From positions 230,503,754-230,567,753 of the forward strand of contig NC_081553.1 of assembly GCF_963082655.1 (NCBI RefSeq): DNA of 64,000 bases, given 5' to 3'. The notes beneath the pieces are model-generated. The model was given only the letters and a program-made list of their open reading frames with translations. It was not told the DNA's origin and searched no databases. Source of the DNA: Stomoxys calcitrans. Lineage: Eukaryota > Arthropoda > Insecta > Diptera > Muscidae. Shown here one piece after another: positions 10,772-23,483 of the stretch (within the stretch, counting starts at the first letter, position 1; the number at the start of each line of letters is the position of its first letter). Both the position numbers and the translations under genes were made by a program.

Positions 10772-13700
10772 TTACAAGAAGATCTCCTCATAGGAATTTT
10801 TTTCAAAGAATGCATTTAAAAGTGCTTCCAAGACTAGACCAACAGCTTCTGTGAAGGTTGGGCCAATCTCCGACCAAATATCGTGCCAATTCTCGTTGAT
10901 AAAAACATTCATGTTATCGCCCAACTGCTTGTCGCCATTAAAGAGATTGTCGAATTGGAAGTGAATGTTACCGGGAACAAATTCCAATTTAACATGTTCC
11001 AACTTGGCGAAAATCTTGCCGTTCTTTTCAACTTTCTTCAAGTCATATGAAAGTTTGAATTCGGCATTTTCTATAAACAAAGCAAAAAAAAAATTATTAC
11101 GAAAGTTCTTCTTAATTATGAGACATTGATCTTACTCATCATCAAATCACAGGGTCCATCGCCTACAACGGGTAATACCAAAACACGACCTTCAACTTTG
11201 TATTGGCCTTTTAAACGCATCTCGGGTACTTTTCCTACGAATACATTTCTTCCACTGAGATCTGCTTGCAAGCCTCTAAAATTAGGTAGATGGAAGTTAC
11301 TTAACGTATTAGGGAAAAAAGATTATAAGAACTTACTCCACCGAGATTATTTTTAAATCTTTAAGACCGAGCATATCGAAATCTGTAAAGGTTATGTCTA
11401 CATTGACTGGGCTGGCAGGATTTCTTTTCAATACCATTTTCTTAACATGCAATGGATCGAATGATAGCAAATTTATTTCGCGTGAACCACCATAATATTT
11501 CTCTATCGCTGTTTGGATACTTTTTTTTAAACAGGCTCCATCGCCATTTTTGCATTTTTCAATATCGGCAGCTGTAAATAGAAGGAAGAAATGTTTTAAC
11601 GTTTATTTCTGATTTAAATTAAAATTAAAAAAAAAAAATTGTTCATATATGTCTTGAGCCCTCCCATCAAAGTTCTCCGTATTAAGTACAGTAAGAGATA
11701 AATAATGCAAACGATTAATTTTTGCGTGTAATAAAGCTTTTTTTGCTGTAAACAAAACATTTATAGCTTAAAAGAATTTTTGAATTGTGGCAAAAAAGAG
11801 CCTTTCTATTCCGCAGACGAAGTTCCTAAAGGATTTACCAAAAACGAAGTGACTTTTGGATCAAAAAGTGGAAAATTCATGACTAACGTCCAACCTTGAG
11901 GGGGAAATGTTACACAGTTACCATAAAAATAGTACTTCCCCGAAAAAACACATTTGTTTGTTGCAAATGTTTTAGTTGGTTTTTTTACGTGTAGGAAGTC
12001 TAGGCCGAATATCTGATAAATTAGAAATCCAAATTAGTATTCAGGCATCAACTTCTAATTGCTTTGAATTTTAAATAGCATAGACACAAAATTCTGAGCT
12101 AACCCGATGTTATGACTTCGAAAGCAATAGTTTTTATGTTGAAAGAGTTTTTGCTGTTATATAAATTGTTAAATTAGAAAAAACAAGTAATAGCGTGCTA
12201 AGTTCGCCAGGCCCGAATCATATATACCCTCCACCATGGATCGCATTTGTCGAGTTCTTTTCCCGACATCTTTTCTTAGGCAAAAAAGGATAAAAGAAAA
12301 GATTTGCTCTGCTATTAAAGCGATATCACGATATCGTCCGGTACGGACCACAATTCAATTGTACGTTGGAGACAAATGTCAGCCAATTCGAATAAGGCTC
12401 AAGAAGTAAAATAGAGAGATCGATTTATATGGGAGCTGTATCAGGCTATAGACCAATTCAGACCATAATAAACACGTATGTTGATGGTCATGAGACGATC
12501 CATCATACAAAACTTCTGGCAAATCCGATAATAATTGCGACGTCTAGAGGCTCAAGAAGTCAAGATCCCAGATCGGTTTATATGGCAGCTATAGTAGGTT
12601 ATGAACCGATTTGAACTTTATTCGGCACAGTTGTTGAAAGTCATAATAAAATATTTCATGCAAAATTTCAGCCAAATCGAATAAGAATTGCGCCCTCTAG
12701 AGGATCAAGAAGTTAAGACCCCAGATCGGTTTATATGGCAGCTATATGAAAACATGGACCGATATGGCCAATTTACAATCCCAACCGACCTACACTAATA
12801 AGAAGTATTTGTGCAAAATTTCAAGCGGTTAGCTTTACTACTTCGAAAGTAAGCGTGCTTTCGACAGACAGACGAACGGACGGACAGACGGACGTACATG
12901 GCTAGATCGACATAAAATGTCACGACGATCAAGAATATATATACTTTATGGGGCCTCAGACGAATATTTCGAGTAGTTACAAACAGAATGACGAAATTAG
13001 TATACTCCCATTCTATGGTGGGGGTATAAAAAGGAGGAATTCGACAGCACTCATTGATATGTGAGAAGTTGGAATGTTCATGGGAGATATATGAAATGTT
13101 CTTGGGCAAATTTGAATTTGCAATTAAATTTTTCTACAAAAATGGGGACATCCCCTGCGTATTTGTTGAATAAATTAAAAAAATAAAAAAAATCGTCCGA
13201 TCTATACATATGGGAGCTATATCTATGTATATATATCTTATCCGATTTTTACGAAATTGATAGAGTTTTTGTGTTGACCAAAACCAGTACAGAAAGAATA
13301 TGCGGGTAGACGGACATGGCTAAGCCGAATCAGCACAAATTTCCGAGTCGAACTACACATATTATCACATAACACAAACTGGTGCAGTGTACAGTTTGTG
13401 TTTTTCTAATAAATTTCGTATAAATGTGAACTTAGTGTACCAAATTTATGCTGGGACCCTAAAAACTCAACTGGATTCCTTGCAAAGCACTATATCCCAC
13501 TTTGGGCGTCTTGTCAACACAGGCAATCGTTAACCAATCGGCAGACTGTATTGTATTTTGCTTATTGGGATCAAAAGGAAAAAATGGAGTAATTGGCCTT
13601 TCAGAAAACTTAACTTTTGGAGCGCATTAAAGACATATTTGTAAAGGGTGATTTTTTAGCTATTATCTTCTTGGCAACACTGGTTTAAACAGCTTACGGA

Positions 13701-16700
13701 CGTTTCACTTTCAAACATCATCAGTTTGGTCTATAATTTAACCATGAATCGTCTTACAGACGAACAACGCTTACACATTTTTGAATTTAATTATCAAAAT
13801 GCGTGCTCTGTTAAGAAACTTCGTAAATCGGCCTTTCTTGTGTTCACCGAAGCCATTTTTGGCTCAATGGGTACGTAAATAAGCAGAATTGTATCCAATG
13901 CATCCAGAGACAAGTAAAAGCGTGCTAAGTTCGGCCGGGCCGAATCTTATACACCCTCCACCATAGATCGCATTTATCGAAAGAAAATAATTGATTCAAT
14001 GTTGGAGCTATATCAAGTTATAGTCCGATTCGGACCATAATTGAATTGAATGTTGGAGACCATAGTGGAAGTCAATGTGTAAAATCTCGAGTAAGAATCG
14101 CGCCCTTTAGGGGCTCAAGAAGTAAAATAGAGAGATCGGTTTATATGGGATCTGTATCAGGCTATATTTGACAAGTATGTTGAAGGTCATGGGAGAAGCC
14201 GTTGTAAAAAAATTCCGCCAAATCGGGTAATAATTACGCCCTCTGGAGGCTCAAGAAGTCAAGATCCCAGATCGGGCACTTAGACCCACATTAATATACC
14301 ATATTCGTTTTCAGATCTCCAATACCTTTCATTTGATACTCTTCTTGTGCCCATCGGACCACTTCCGGATATGGGTGGCGTTTTTGGGGCAAGAGGGAGG
14401 GTCCGCCTCCACTCGATATCTAAAAATTATATAGCCTATGTTTCTTTCCAGACAAACGTACACAATCTATGAAAATTTTAAGAAAATCGGTTCTGACAAG
14501 TATTATATAGTCATAATGACGGGTGGCGTGACCCCCTATACTTCGATCTGATTTTGTATGTCAGATTCGAAATCTACTCCCGAATAGTTTTCATTTGAGC
14601 CCCATATTGTCTGTTTAGGGGAGTTTTGGGGTTGGGGATACCCGATGGGTATTCTACTCTCCAATACCTTTCATTTGATACCTGTAATGTCCCGATCGGT
14701 CCACTTTTGATTTTGGGTTGTGTTTTTGGCATAAAGGGGAAGGTCCGTCCCCCTTCCGATACCGACAAATTATATAGCCTAAGTTTCCTTCGAGACCAAC
14801 CTACACAATATGCAAAATTTCGAGAAAATCGGTTCTGCCGTTTTTCAGTCTATACGTAACAAACAAACCGAGTCCCATATATCCTTGATTGTGCCCTAAT
14901 GTGCCCATTTTCGCCGTTTATGTGGGGGTGAGGTGACCCCCTATACTTCAAACTGAATTTGTATGCCAGAATCATTATCTACTCCCGCATACTTTTCATT
15001 TAATACCCATATTGTCCTTATCGGTCCACTTTTGATTTTGGGATATGTTTTTGGGGTAACGGTGGAGGGTCCGCCGCCTTACGTTATCAATAAATTATAA
15101 AGCTTATTCCTACTTCCTGACCATATTCGTAATCTACTCACTAATACCTTTCATTTGAGTCCCATATTGTCATGATCGTCAAATAAACCTATTTTATGTG
15201 GGCTGGGGCGGCCCACCCAGCTACTTGGACCCAATTTTTTATGAAATTCTCACTCTACTCTTGAATACCTTTCATTTGAATCCCATATTGTCCCAATCGG
15301 TCCACTTTTATTTTTGTGTAGTACTTTTGGGGTAAGGGTGAGGTCCGCCCCTCCCGATATCAAAAAATTATGTAGCCTACGTTTCCTTCTAGACCAACCT
15401 ACACAATCTATGAACATTTCAAGGTAATCGGTTCAGTCGTTTTTGAGTCTATGCGGAACAAACAAACAAACAAACCGACAAAAAAGCACAAATTGAATTT
15501 TATATATAAGATTTTATAACTTTTAATTTGAAGAATGGAAAACCTTGACAATATTAAAAAATATACTTTCGGGGGTGTATAAGCTAAAAGAGAAAAATGG
15601 AAGGTGTGCAATTTGGATATGTTGGCACTGCAAGTTTGCCAAAAGATTTGTAGTCTTCTAAAAATGTCTAGATCAGATCAAAAATTGTGGACGCATTTAC
15701 ATTTTGAAAAACAATTTAACTACAATAAAATTCGAACCTGAGCACACGGATTAATAGCGATAGCCGTTCGTAGCCATCAATGCAACTTCCAAAAGATGCA
15801 CAGAATCATGTGTACCACGGAAGTAGTGTAATTGTCACAGAAAAAAGTCTGTCATTACACAAAAAAACATGTATTAGGGAAAAGTTAACCACGCTCGACA
15901 ACCCTGTCGTGTTTTTTGGGTGTTTTCGCAATTAATACGATTCAAATACAACATATCAACGCACGGCCCTTGAAGCCATCACACCTAATATGGTTGAAGA
16001 GTCTTCTAACCAAAGACGAAACGCGTCCCATAGTGGTAGATGCGTGTTGCAATCTCTGGCTTTCCTTTTCCATTTGCAAAGAAAATCTCCCATCATTTAA
16101 GTCGTCTCGAAAGAGAAACAAACAAAAAAATATTATTTCATTCATGTCTCAGTTCAGCTGTGAGGGGTACCGTAAATGTACACGGATACTGTAAATGTAC
16201 ACGGATACTGTGAATGTACACGGATACTATGAGCATCGAACATTTTGTTTGGGTATCAAACCTGATATCAGTGTATCAAACATGTTTGAACTTTTTCATA
16301 AGTAAGCCCAGTCGAACAGCAGTAAATGTGTATTCATCGTTGTTTATCAAGGGTTGTTACAGTGTTGTGAAGAATATGGAATATGTATGAGCAGACATAA
16401 TACACTTAGCCAAAGAGTTTAAAAGAAGTAGAGTGGGTTTCTGCTTTGTCTTCCCAATACCGTAAAATAACTCGCGTTAAAGACACAACCTGTTCGATGT
16501 ATTCCTATTGGATTCACTTTGAGAATTGCAACATTTTCGGGTTTTTTTCTGTTGTGATTCGGGCATTTGTTCGAACATTTTTTCGTATTTTGCTTTGTTC
16601 CTTTGCCACCGAAAGATGGAATAAAAAGGAAAAACGAAATATCGTAAGCAATTCAAACATGTTGTGTCTTTAACTTTTGTTACTGGTCATTCCGAATTGG

Positions 16701-17696
16701 GCCCCAATGCCAACTCTTCTTCTTTAAGCCTCTTTGACACTTTGCATCCATTCTCATTGAACAAAATATTTTTGTGGTATCCAAATCCATACACTTTGCA
16801 ATTCTCTGATACATAGTGGAATCACATTCAAGTGGTGCACTGTCTTATAATTTCACCAGTGAATTTAGTGCATCAGCTGCGCTGAGTGGCTTGAACTTTC
16901 CTTACCAATCTGCTGACAATTCAGCTTTTTGCTGGGATGGTAAGAGTTAGAGTTAAGCAATACGCCGTCATCCTCTTATCAAAATCGACGATATTTTTTG
17001 CAACATTTATGATGCAGCTTCCACCACCAGAGTTATTCTTTGAAAAACTTGTACCACTTGTACAGAAAAAATTCCAAAATCTACTATACTTGTTACTTTG
17101 TTCCAAAAACATTAAAATTAACATAAAATTTTTTAAAATGCTTCAAATGTTCTTTGATATTTCGCAATTTTACCAGCTTTATTTGACTACAACTGGTTTG
17201 AAAAAGTTTTCTTTTCTTATTTGCTCAACTACATTTCCAGCTGGGGACATTTCACAATTCCAGACTTCCATAAATTTATTTAGACTGGCTATAAGAGCTT
17301 GTTGCTTATATGCATATTGATCTCGCATCGAATAAAATCCACTTGAATATCACATTTGAATTATTCAAAAACGCTATAACTTTTTTTTCTGCAAGTCAAT
17401 TCACAATATTATAATTTATATTACTTTTTAACATCATTAATATTTATAAAATTCAATCTTAAATGAATTACCAAGATCACACGCACAAAACACTACATTA
17501 TTCATAAAGGGCTGATTTCTATTTTTTCGAGTTTTTAGAATTCTTGATTGTTTTCTATATATAGAAAGATATTAAAGTTTAGAAACTATATAATATATCC
17601 ATTGCAAATTTGTCGCTTTGCACTCAACTACTCACGTAATTCCGCCACGGATACTGCTAAAATCCCCAAAAGTGTTAGAGTTAGAAAACTTTGCAT
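10772..17696 (-). CDS. takeout/JHBP-family protein, gene 2 (4 exons, 6-kb intron)
   Basis: Exons in coding order are 17636-17696, 11337-11571, 11136-11275 and 10772-11070, 735 nt, giving 244 residues with no internal stop. Exon 1 encodes a signal peptide beginning MQSFLTLTLLGIL and ends at a GTGAGT donor. After the join, Cys27 and Cys34 (KCKNGDGAC) form the family pair. The C-terminal exon carries LFNGDKQLGDN and FINENWHDIW. Exon sizes of 61, 140 and 299 nt equal those of gene 1, and exon 2 is likewise unsplit. Intron 1 is 6064 bp because of a DINE-1-like element, a Tc-like fragment and a nucleotide-repeat array. Exon 1 is assigned by phase, signal peptide and promoter position, not by transcript evidence. 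Confidence 0.9.
12178..13030 (+). mobile_element. DINE-1/Helentron-like element, both ends present
   Basis: It begins ACAAGTAATAGCGTGCTAAG, then a degraded GC-rich hairpin, then TATACCCTCCACCAT. Inside are about three ~150-bp monomers (GATCGGTTTATATGGCAGCT). It ends with GGACATGGCTAGATCGA-type sequence and the inverted terminus TATGGTGGGGGTATAAAAA. It lies in intron 1 of takeout-like gene 2. It has no coding capacity. The helitron affiliation is inferred from architecture. Confidence 0.65.
13185..13400 (+). repeat. Fragment of the gene-5-intron repeat family
   Basis: ATGGGAGCTATATCTATGTA, CCGATTTTTACGAAATTGAT and the GACGGACATGGCTAAGCCGA module match the repeat array at 46370-47690. One monomer and part of the end remain. 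Confidence 0.45.
13642..13911 (+). mobile_element. Tc/mariner-like transposon, internally deleted
   Basis: Its left end AAAGGGTGATTTTTTAGCTA matches the inverted end at 27788. The start of a transposase frame follows (MNRLTDEQRLHIFEFNY at 13744). After about 30 codons it jumps to the region encoding HFWLNGYVNKQN of the catalytic core, so most of the gene is deleted. The right end is lost at the junction with the DINE-1-like repeat at 13912. Confidence 0.7.
13912..14275 (+). mobile_element. DINE-1/Helentron-like element, hairpin end only
   Basis: It starts CAAGTAAAAGCGTGCTAAGT. The perfect palindrome TTCGGCC-G-GGCCGAA lies at 13930-13944, then TTATACACCCTCCACCATAG. About two monomers follow before truncation at the next repeat. 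Confidence 0.65.
14276..15511 (+). repeat. Tandem ~270-bp-type repeat ('TTTCATTTGA' family)
   Basis: Four or so diverged units each contain ATACCTTTCATTTGATAC, a GTCC(A/G)CTTTTGATTTTGGG block and AGGGTCCGCC. Units end with AAAATCGGTTC and the array ends in ACAAACAAACAAACCGACA then TTTATATATAAGA. A related, more complete copy is at 33694-35397. Non-coding, within intron 1 of takeout-like gene 2. Confidence 0.65.
15512..17629. other. Remaining intron 1 of takeout-like gene 2
   Basis: AT-rich sequence without a supported gene. The frame at 16937-17320 (127 codons) has no recognisable motif. A short tandem repeat is listed separately at 16172-16228. Confidence 0.35.
16172..16228 (+). repeat. 19-bp tandem repeat, three copies
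   Basis: Three head-to-tail copies of GTAAATGTACACGGATACT, the third with one substitution (GTGAATG). Confidence 0.85.
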
Positions 17697-17790
17697 TTTG
17701 TTATTTTCCGTTTCAATGAGATATTCCGGGTTCAAACTACAGCAGTAGTTCCTTTTCGCAAATAACTTTAAATTGAAATGTTTAGATGCA

Positions 17791-17798
17791 TTTTATAC
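17791..17798 (-). promoter_or_regulatory. TATA-like box of takeout-like gene 2
   Basis: The minus strand reads GTATAAAA, 95 bp upstream of the ATG at 17696. It is the same motif as before gene 1 and supports the assignment of the distant exon 1. Confidence 0.55.
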
Positions 17799-18159
17799 TC
17801 TCTGCCGTTGACAATTCCAATTCGGTGCGGATACACATTTCGTTATAATCATTTTTTATATTACTTAACTTTTTTGGACAAAAACTTGTATTTAAAAGGC
17901 TTTAGAATATATTAGGCTAGATATTATTCATATGTGTTTATTTTTGTTGGAGGGTCTGGGAGCAACTTCATCAACAGTTTTAATCAGTAGCAAATTCACA
18001 TTTTAGATGATTATTTAAAGGCGTTTGTTTTGCTTTGTTTAAGGCGAAATGTCTGAATTAATTATAAAAAAATAAGAAATACTGTATCTACCGGTTCTTT
18101 ATAAAATTTCTTTTTATTAACACTGTTTTGCAAACAACTATGAAATTTACTTTGAAAAT

Positions 18160-19515
18160 TTAGATGCTGTCAGATCGGAAGAGGTGGCATTCAGAAATTG
18201 GCGCTTGGATGGAAACGCCAATACTGAACTGCTGCGCAAGCAGGCAAGATCTTCGTGTGCCAATGAGCTTAGGCGCGAAAAATTTCTTTACAAATAGCGT
18301 CTGCGAACTAAGGTTTTTGATTCTACACGAGGAGGTAAGAGCTTTTGGTCGTTCGTGAAAAGGGTAAAGGGTAGTTCTTCATCATCCGTTTGATAAGGCT
18401 AACCTGTTGGCTGATATATTTGCAGGGAACTTTTCCCTGCCGGATAACAATCAACCGCTCCCCTCAATCGAAAATGTATCTCTCGTCATGCCCCTAACAT
18501 TTTTTCCAACTCGTGGAGTTAGAAGGGTTCTTGAGAATCTGGACGTAAATAAATTCCCGAGCCCGGATGGCATATCAATACTTGTCTTGCGCAGGTGTTC
18601 TTCAACGCTTGCTCGTCCATTGCGCAACCTTTTTAAACCTTGCCAAACCGGCCAATTACGATATGCTCCGCTCTCTCCAAGGTCATGGAGAGCATGGTTA
18701 ATCACCATCTTGTGAGGTATTTAGAGTCTAATGACCTTTTTAGCGACCAACAGTATGGGTTTCGCAGAAATCGCTCTGCGGGCGATTTTATGGCACTTCT
18801 GTCGAAACGTTGGTGTCGCTCAATCCACTAGTTTCAGGAGAGTAAAGTTGTGGTTCTGGATATCTTCAAGGCATTTGATAGGGTCTGGCACGGTGCACTA
18901 CTATCAAAGCTTGTCGCATTTGGTGTCGGCAATGGCTTCGTTTGATTTATTTCGAGCTTTATCAGATATCGCACTATTCAAGTCGTTATAGATGGGTTCT
19001 CATCCAATGAGCATAAATTGACCGCAAGTGTACCCCAGGGCTCTGTTCTTTATCTTTATTCCTCTCAACGATCTGTTGGGTCAGACATTGAATCCAATCT
19101 ACTCATTTCCGGATGACAGTAATCTCTATCATTGGTACTCATTCGACCATAGGCCGAGTCTTGGAGAGATTCAGGACAAGAGGTGGGTTTTGGAAGGTAC
19201 ACTCTGCCAGGATTTGCTGCCCATTTCTGAGTGGGGTCGAATAAATCGAGTAGATTTTAATCCGCGGAAGAATCAGTGCTGCTAGTTGTCACACAAACGA
19301 TTCGCTGACCCATTACGATCATCTTTGTCTATTAACGGTATATATGTTGAGCAATCAGAAGCTCTTGATGTTCTGGGCATGTCCGTTGGGCTAAACATGT
19401 ATTTGAAGTGTCGAAAGAAGTATTCAAGTGTTTAGGCTTCCTTAAACGGTGTAAGCATTACTTCACTCTGTCTGATCTTCTTAACATTCACACCACTTAT
19501 AAGGCCGGAAATGGA
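18160..19515 (+). mobile_element. CR1/Jockey-type LINE reverse transcriptase, decayed
   Basis: Readable in shifting frames in the order of a LINE polymerase: a pre-RT segment (RSEEVAFRNWRLDGNA near 18170), the RT start (VLENLDVNKFPSPDGIS near 18520), SKVMESMVNHHLVRYLES, DQQYGFRRNRSAGDF, ISKAFDRVWH (near 18860), SVPQGSV (near 19030), FPDDSN at the YADD position, and a tail KCLGFLKRCKHYFTLSDLLN (near 19430). Multiple frameshifts make it dead. The clade is approximate. Confidence 0.75.
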
Positions 19516-19580
19516 TGGAAATGTAATTGAAATGGATACGCTATTTGATTAAACTATGATTGACATATTAACAAATAATA

Positions 19581-19785
19581 TTGGGTTGCCCAAAAAGTAA
19601 TTGCTGATTTTTAATAAAACTTAGAATGAACTTTAATCAAATATACTTTTTTTTCTAAAGCAAGCTAAAAGTAACAGCTGATAACTGACAGAATAAAGAA
19701 TGCAATTACAGAGTCACAAGCTGCAAAAAAAATTTTTCAACGTCGACTATATGAAAAATCCGCAATTACTTTTTGGGCAAACCAA
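19581..19785. mobile_element. Mariner-type MITE, second copy
   Basis: Starts TTGGGTTGCCCAAAAAGTAA, ends with the inverted copy TTTTTGGGCAAACCAA, and is flanked by TA on both sides (19579-19580, 19786-19787). It is 205 bp and its interior is the reverse complement of the copy at 10096-10332. Confidence 0.88.
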
Positions 19786-19789
19786 TATA

Positions 19790-21490
19790 TAGTAAAATTT
19801 TCAGGGCCTTTATATATATATAGTTCGTCTTGGACAAAAAGAAGAAGGAGAAGTTTTTATTGGTTATTTTTATGTTTTTTTTTTTTGAATTTAAATAGGT
19901 AGATATTTAGAACGTTTCTCTTGCATGCATCTTCCAAAATAGTATCTCCACCTTGAACTTCATATTGATGGAAGAAGCGCAGTTTATACCGATACATGTT
20001 TAAAATTCATAACATTTGCATTGTCTGTGCCATTTGGACATTAATCGATAAAAGTTTTTTTTATTTTTAGCAAAGAAGCTTTTATTTTGAAAGACGGAGA
20101 GGTTAATTTAATTCTAATTTCTCTGAGAAAAAACCAACTTAAGTGATTTGTTATTAACTTTAATTAATCAAGCTTACCCGATAAGTTAAAAAAAACAATG
20201 ATCGTTTATTAAAATCTGAAATTGAGTGAGATAAACATGTTTTGCTTTAATAATGCAATAGCCAATTAAGTAATTAAATCAACATTACAGTTATTAAGAG
20301 TTGACATTTTACGATTTTTTAAATTAATGACATATGTATGACTGTATAAATTAAAATAACACAAGGCACCCGGACAACAGGATTATACATCTGGTACTTT
20401 GCCAATAACTTTTTCGGCATAGAGGGCAAATTTTATTATTTTTTTTTTATTTTTTGAAAAAAAAATTTAATTTTCTTTTTGAAAAATTATGCTTGACCTC
20501 TTAGCATTTTTAATGAATAAAAGTTAATTTTTTGTTTAGTTAAGTCAGTAAAGTTTGACACAAGATGCATTGGTTGTGTTAAGAGACAATTTAGGCGACT
20601 GTTCTTACTTGTTGGAGGATTCTAGTTTATAGCTGAAACTTACGATTAGTAAAAAAATCATTATCTTTGAACTTATAATATATTCAATGTTTATAAATAT
20701 TAATATTCTATTCTGCCAATATTTTCTTTTGTTTTTGACTAGTATTCGCACAATAGTTGCATCAATAAACATGCAATTTTATTGATCGACTTTTTCTTGA
20801 TCCAAACGGAGAAACATAAATTTTTTGTAATCAAAATAAAAAAAGATTGTCAGTCGCCTAAGATGGTTGTCTTTTGTATAAAATTTAAAAAAGAGACAAT
20901 GGATTAAATGCTTTAAATTAGAGCCAATTACAATATTGATTTATCTATGTAAAAGGGTACGCAAGTTAGATCTTATTAATGATATACTCGGTAGATAGAT
21001 TCGGTAGACTTTTATGTATTTGGATGTTGAATCATTCGTCACTTAAGCGGTGTAGGTTATTAGGTTGTCCTGCCAACTTAGAAGCGAGTAATCCCAAGTA
21101 CTACGATTGGCTAAACTTTTCGTATTACGTTTAGAAAATTGGAACGAACGTATAACTTAAGCGAACTAAACTCGGGCTAAGCCTCGGGCATTCCATATTC
21201 CATACTCTCCTGGAAATTTTTAACGGCAAATTGTTAATGGAATGAGGGGACGATAAGTCATTAGCCGGCACCTATCTGCCAATTAAGGTTTATCGTTAGA
21301 ATAAGCAACAAGAATATATCCAGAAGAACAAATTTCTATAAAAAGAAGTATATCGATACGAGAAATTGTAACCGAAGAATAAGAAATCCGGCCTATGTTT
21401 GACCTGGCAGAATCTTGGATATTGCAACACCATGGATTCTGCTAACTATGTAGACTAATTAACATATTTTCTATTTGAATTATTTTGCAG
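19790..21490. other. AT-rich intergenic DNA, nothing recognised
   Basis: Homopolymer-rich sequence between LINE fragments. No supported ORF, RNA gene or shared repeat was seen. Confidence 0.35.
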
Positions 21491-21499
21491 CTATAAAAT

Positions 21500-21975
21500 C
21501 TGGTAATTATTGAGGAGCTCAAATCGGGAGAGAAACGAGATCTACATATATACTGATCTTGGTGTTATTTTGGATGGTAGATGACGTTTTAATTTGCACA
21601 TTGACCCGTGCAGCAATAAGGCAAGGTCGTTGTTGGGTTTTATAAAACGGTGTTCCAAGGAGTTTGATGATCCTTATGTGACCAAGCGTTTGTTTACAAG
21701 CTAAAACCGGTCTACATTGGAATACTGTTATGTGATTTGGAACCCATTCTATAAGTGTTACTCAGATAGGATTGAATCAGTCCAGGTACAATTTCTTCTT
21801 TTTACGCTTAGGGAATTACCATGGAATTCGGCCGCAAGAATTTCTAAATTACATACATTGGCTGGTAACATTAACATGATAAAGAAATATCCATCACAAA
21901 CGAGGTATTTAAATGTGCGAAAACAACAAAAAAATTTTTCGTTTTATTTAAAGCATAACGCATACAGTAGATAAT
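21500..21975 (+). mobile_element. LINE polymerase C-terminal fragment
   Basis: Encodes, with stops, YTDLGVILDGR, then SNKARSLLGFIKRCSKEFDD (near 21615) and STLEYCYVIWNPFYKCYSDR, typical of the thumb region after the RT catalytic site in CR1/Jockey-type LINEs. The frame at 21717-21974 is the best preserved piece. It is on the same strand as the LINE at 18160 but not necessarily the same copy. Confidence 0.65.
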
Positions 21976-22002
21976 AAAAAAAGCCATAATGGGTTTTGCG
22001 AA

Positions 22003-22195
22003 AATGGAAGGCTTTTAATATAATTGTGTATCATAACATCGAAGTAAATCTAAATATACTCTGAAAGAGTTTGACTTACTAATTGAGATCTGCTTATAAT
22101 TCGTAGAAATCTGAGTTTGAATTATGTTACATCTATAAATTGAACTTGGCATCCTTTTTAATATGCACAATCAATTTAAACCGTTTGACGTTGAA
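22003..22195 (+). repeat. Dispersed repeat, copy 1
   Basis: Shares GGAAGGCTTTTAATATAAT, CATAACATCGAA, CTGAAAGAGTTTGA and AATTGAACTTGGCATC, in the same order and spacing, with 56586-56760. It is non-coding and probably a transposon tail. Confidence 0.65.
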
Positions 22196-23480
22196 TTAAT
22201 TCGGGGCCAGGTCTCTGGAGATACACCTCACCTTCAAATAATAACTATAACTAACCAAATAACTTATGGGAGTTGTTGTTTTCGCACATTTAAATACCAA
22301 CTTTGGGATGGACATTTCTTTATCGTGCAAATACTACTAAACAATGTAGGTGCATTAGAAATTCAAATCGTGTTTTCTTGTACCTAGAAGTTATTTATGT
22401 GTTGCTCTAATGATTTTTGTTATTGGTCGTACCAGTATTCTTATTCCTAAGTCGAAATTTTAGAATTTTTCCTTTTCCGCGTTTATCATTCGCACTCGAC
22501 CGAGCTGGTGAATATACTGACTCTTTGCTCAGTCAAAACAAAAAAGGAAAAAATGTTGTTTGTGAGAATGTGTCTATAACAGTGACCAGCAAACAATTCC
22601 AATTATGTGCTAGCCCATGGTATTGCTTGGAATTATTATCTTGTATACGTATACAGTTATATGCAATATTGTGAAAATTTTTGTCTATCACTTCTCTATA
22701 CACACAAATACTCACCCTTCTCTTTAGTAGGAGAAACGAAAAAGGGAAAATCATTGGACCTTTAAAAGAATAATCGTTTGCTGATATCGAAAAACTTTTG
22801 CCATTAAAGAGTTTTTGGTTTTACAATAAAAGAAATAACCTTTTACCCTAGGAGAAGCCGATAAAGCGTTTACAATAAACAAAGTTAGTTACGTTCAATA
22901 ATGCAATGTTTATAACAAACGTTGGATATGTGGATATGTACCAATAAAAGTAAAACTTCGTGATAAAAGTATTTTTTGTGTGTATAAAAGGAGTTGTTTG
23001 CACCAAAGCAATCTGTCCGATATTATATTGTTTTGGAAAATATTCGCAATTCCTTCCGATACAGAATACAATGGTTTCCACAAATGGAATTACTTGTCTC
23101 GAGTAAATGGTCCAAACCGGACCATCTCTTATAATATCTGCCATATAAACCAATCTGCCCATATGACTTCTTGACCATATGGAGAGTGCAATCCAATTAA
23201 TACATTTTTTTTAATATGTGTATATTAATTTATTTAATAAGCTTATAGTTAAAATAAAAATAATAATACAGTAAAACAGCATTGGCTACTATTAGCTGGA
23301 ATATGTGTATTACACATATTCTCGCTGATGGTATATTTTGTGTATATAGAATTCCATTTTGTACTTTTTTTTTATTCAAATTTCTTACAAACTCATTGCG
23401 AATTAATTTCTTTACAATTCCAGCTATGCATTAAAATGTTCTTCTAAAAAACTAAATGGATATACTAGCCATTGCACCCC
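22196..23480. other. 3' flank of takeout-like gene 3 and intergenic DNA
   Basis: AT-rich, no supported gene. One ~100-bp monomer fragment of the DINE-1-like family is at about 23100-23170 (GCCATATAAACCAATCTGCC). A minus-strand AATAAA at 23371-23376 is a candidate polyadenylation signal for gene 3. Confidence 0.4.
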
Positions 23481-23483
23481 TTT

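Noticed and set aside
16172..16228. CRISPR-like short repeats
   Set aside because: Only three directly adjoining 19-bp copies with no spacers, in a eukaryotic intron.
16937..17320. 127-codon frame in the gene 2 intron
   Set aside because: No recognisable domain and an opposite-strand frame overlaps it. It is probably chance.
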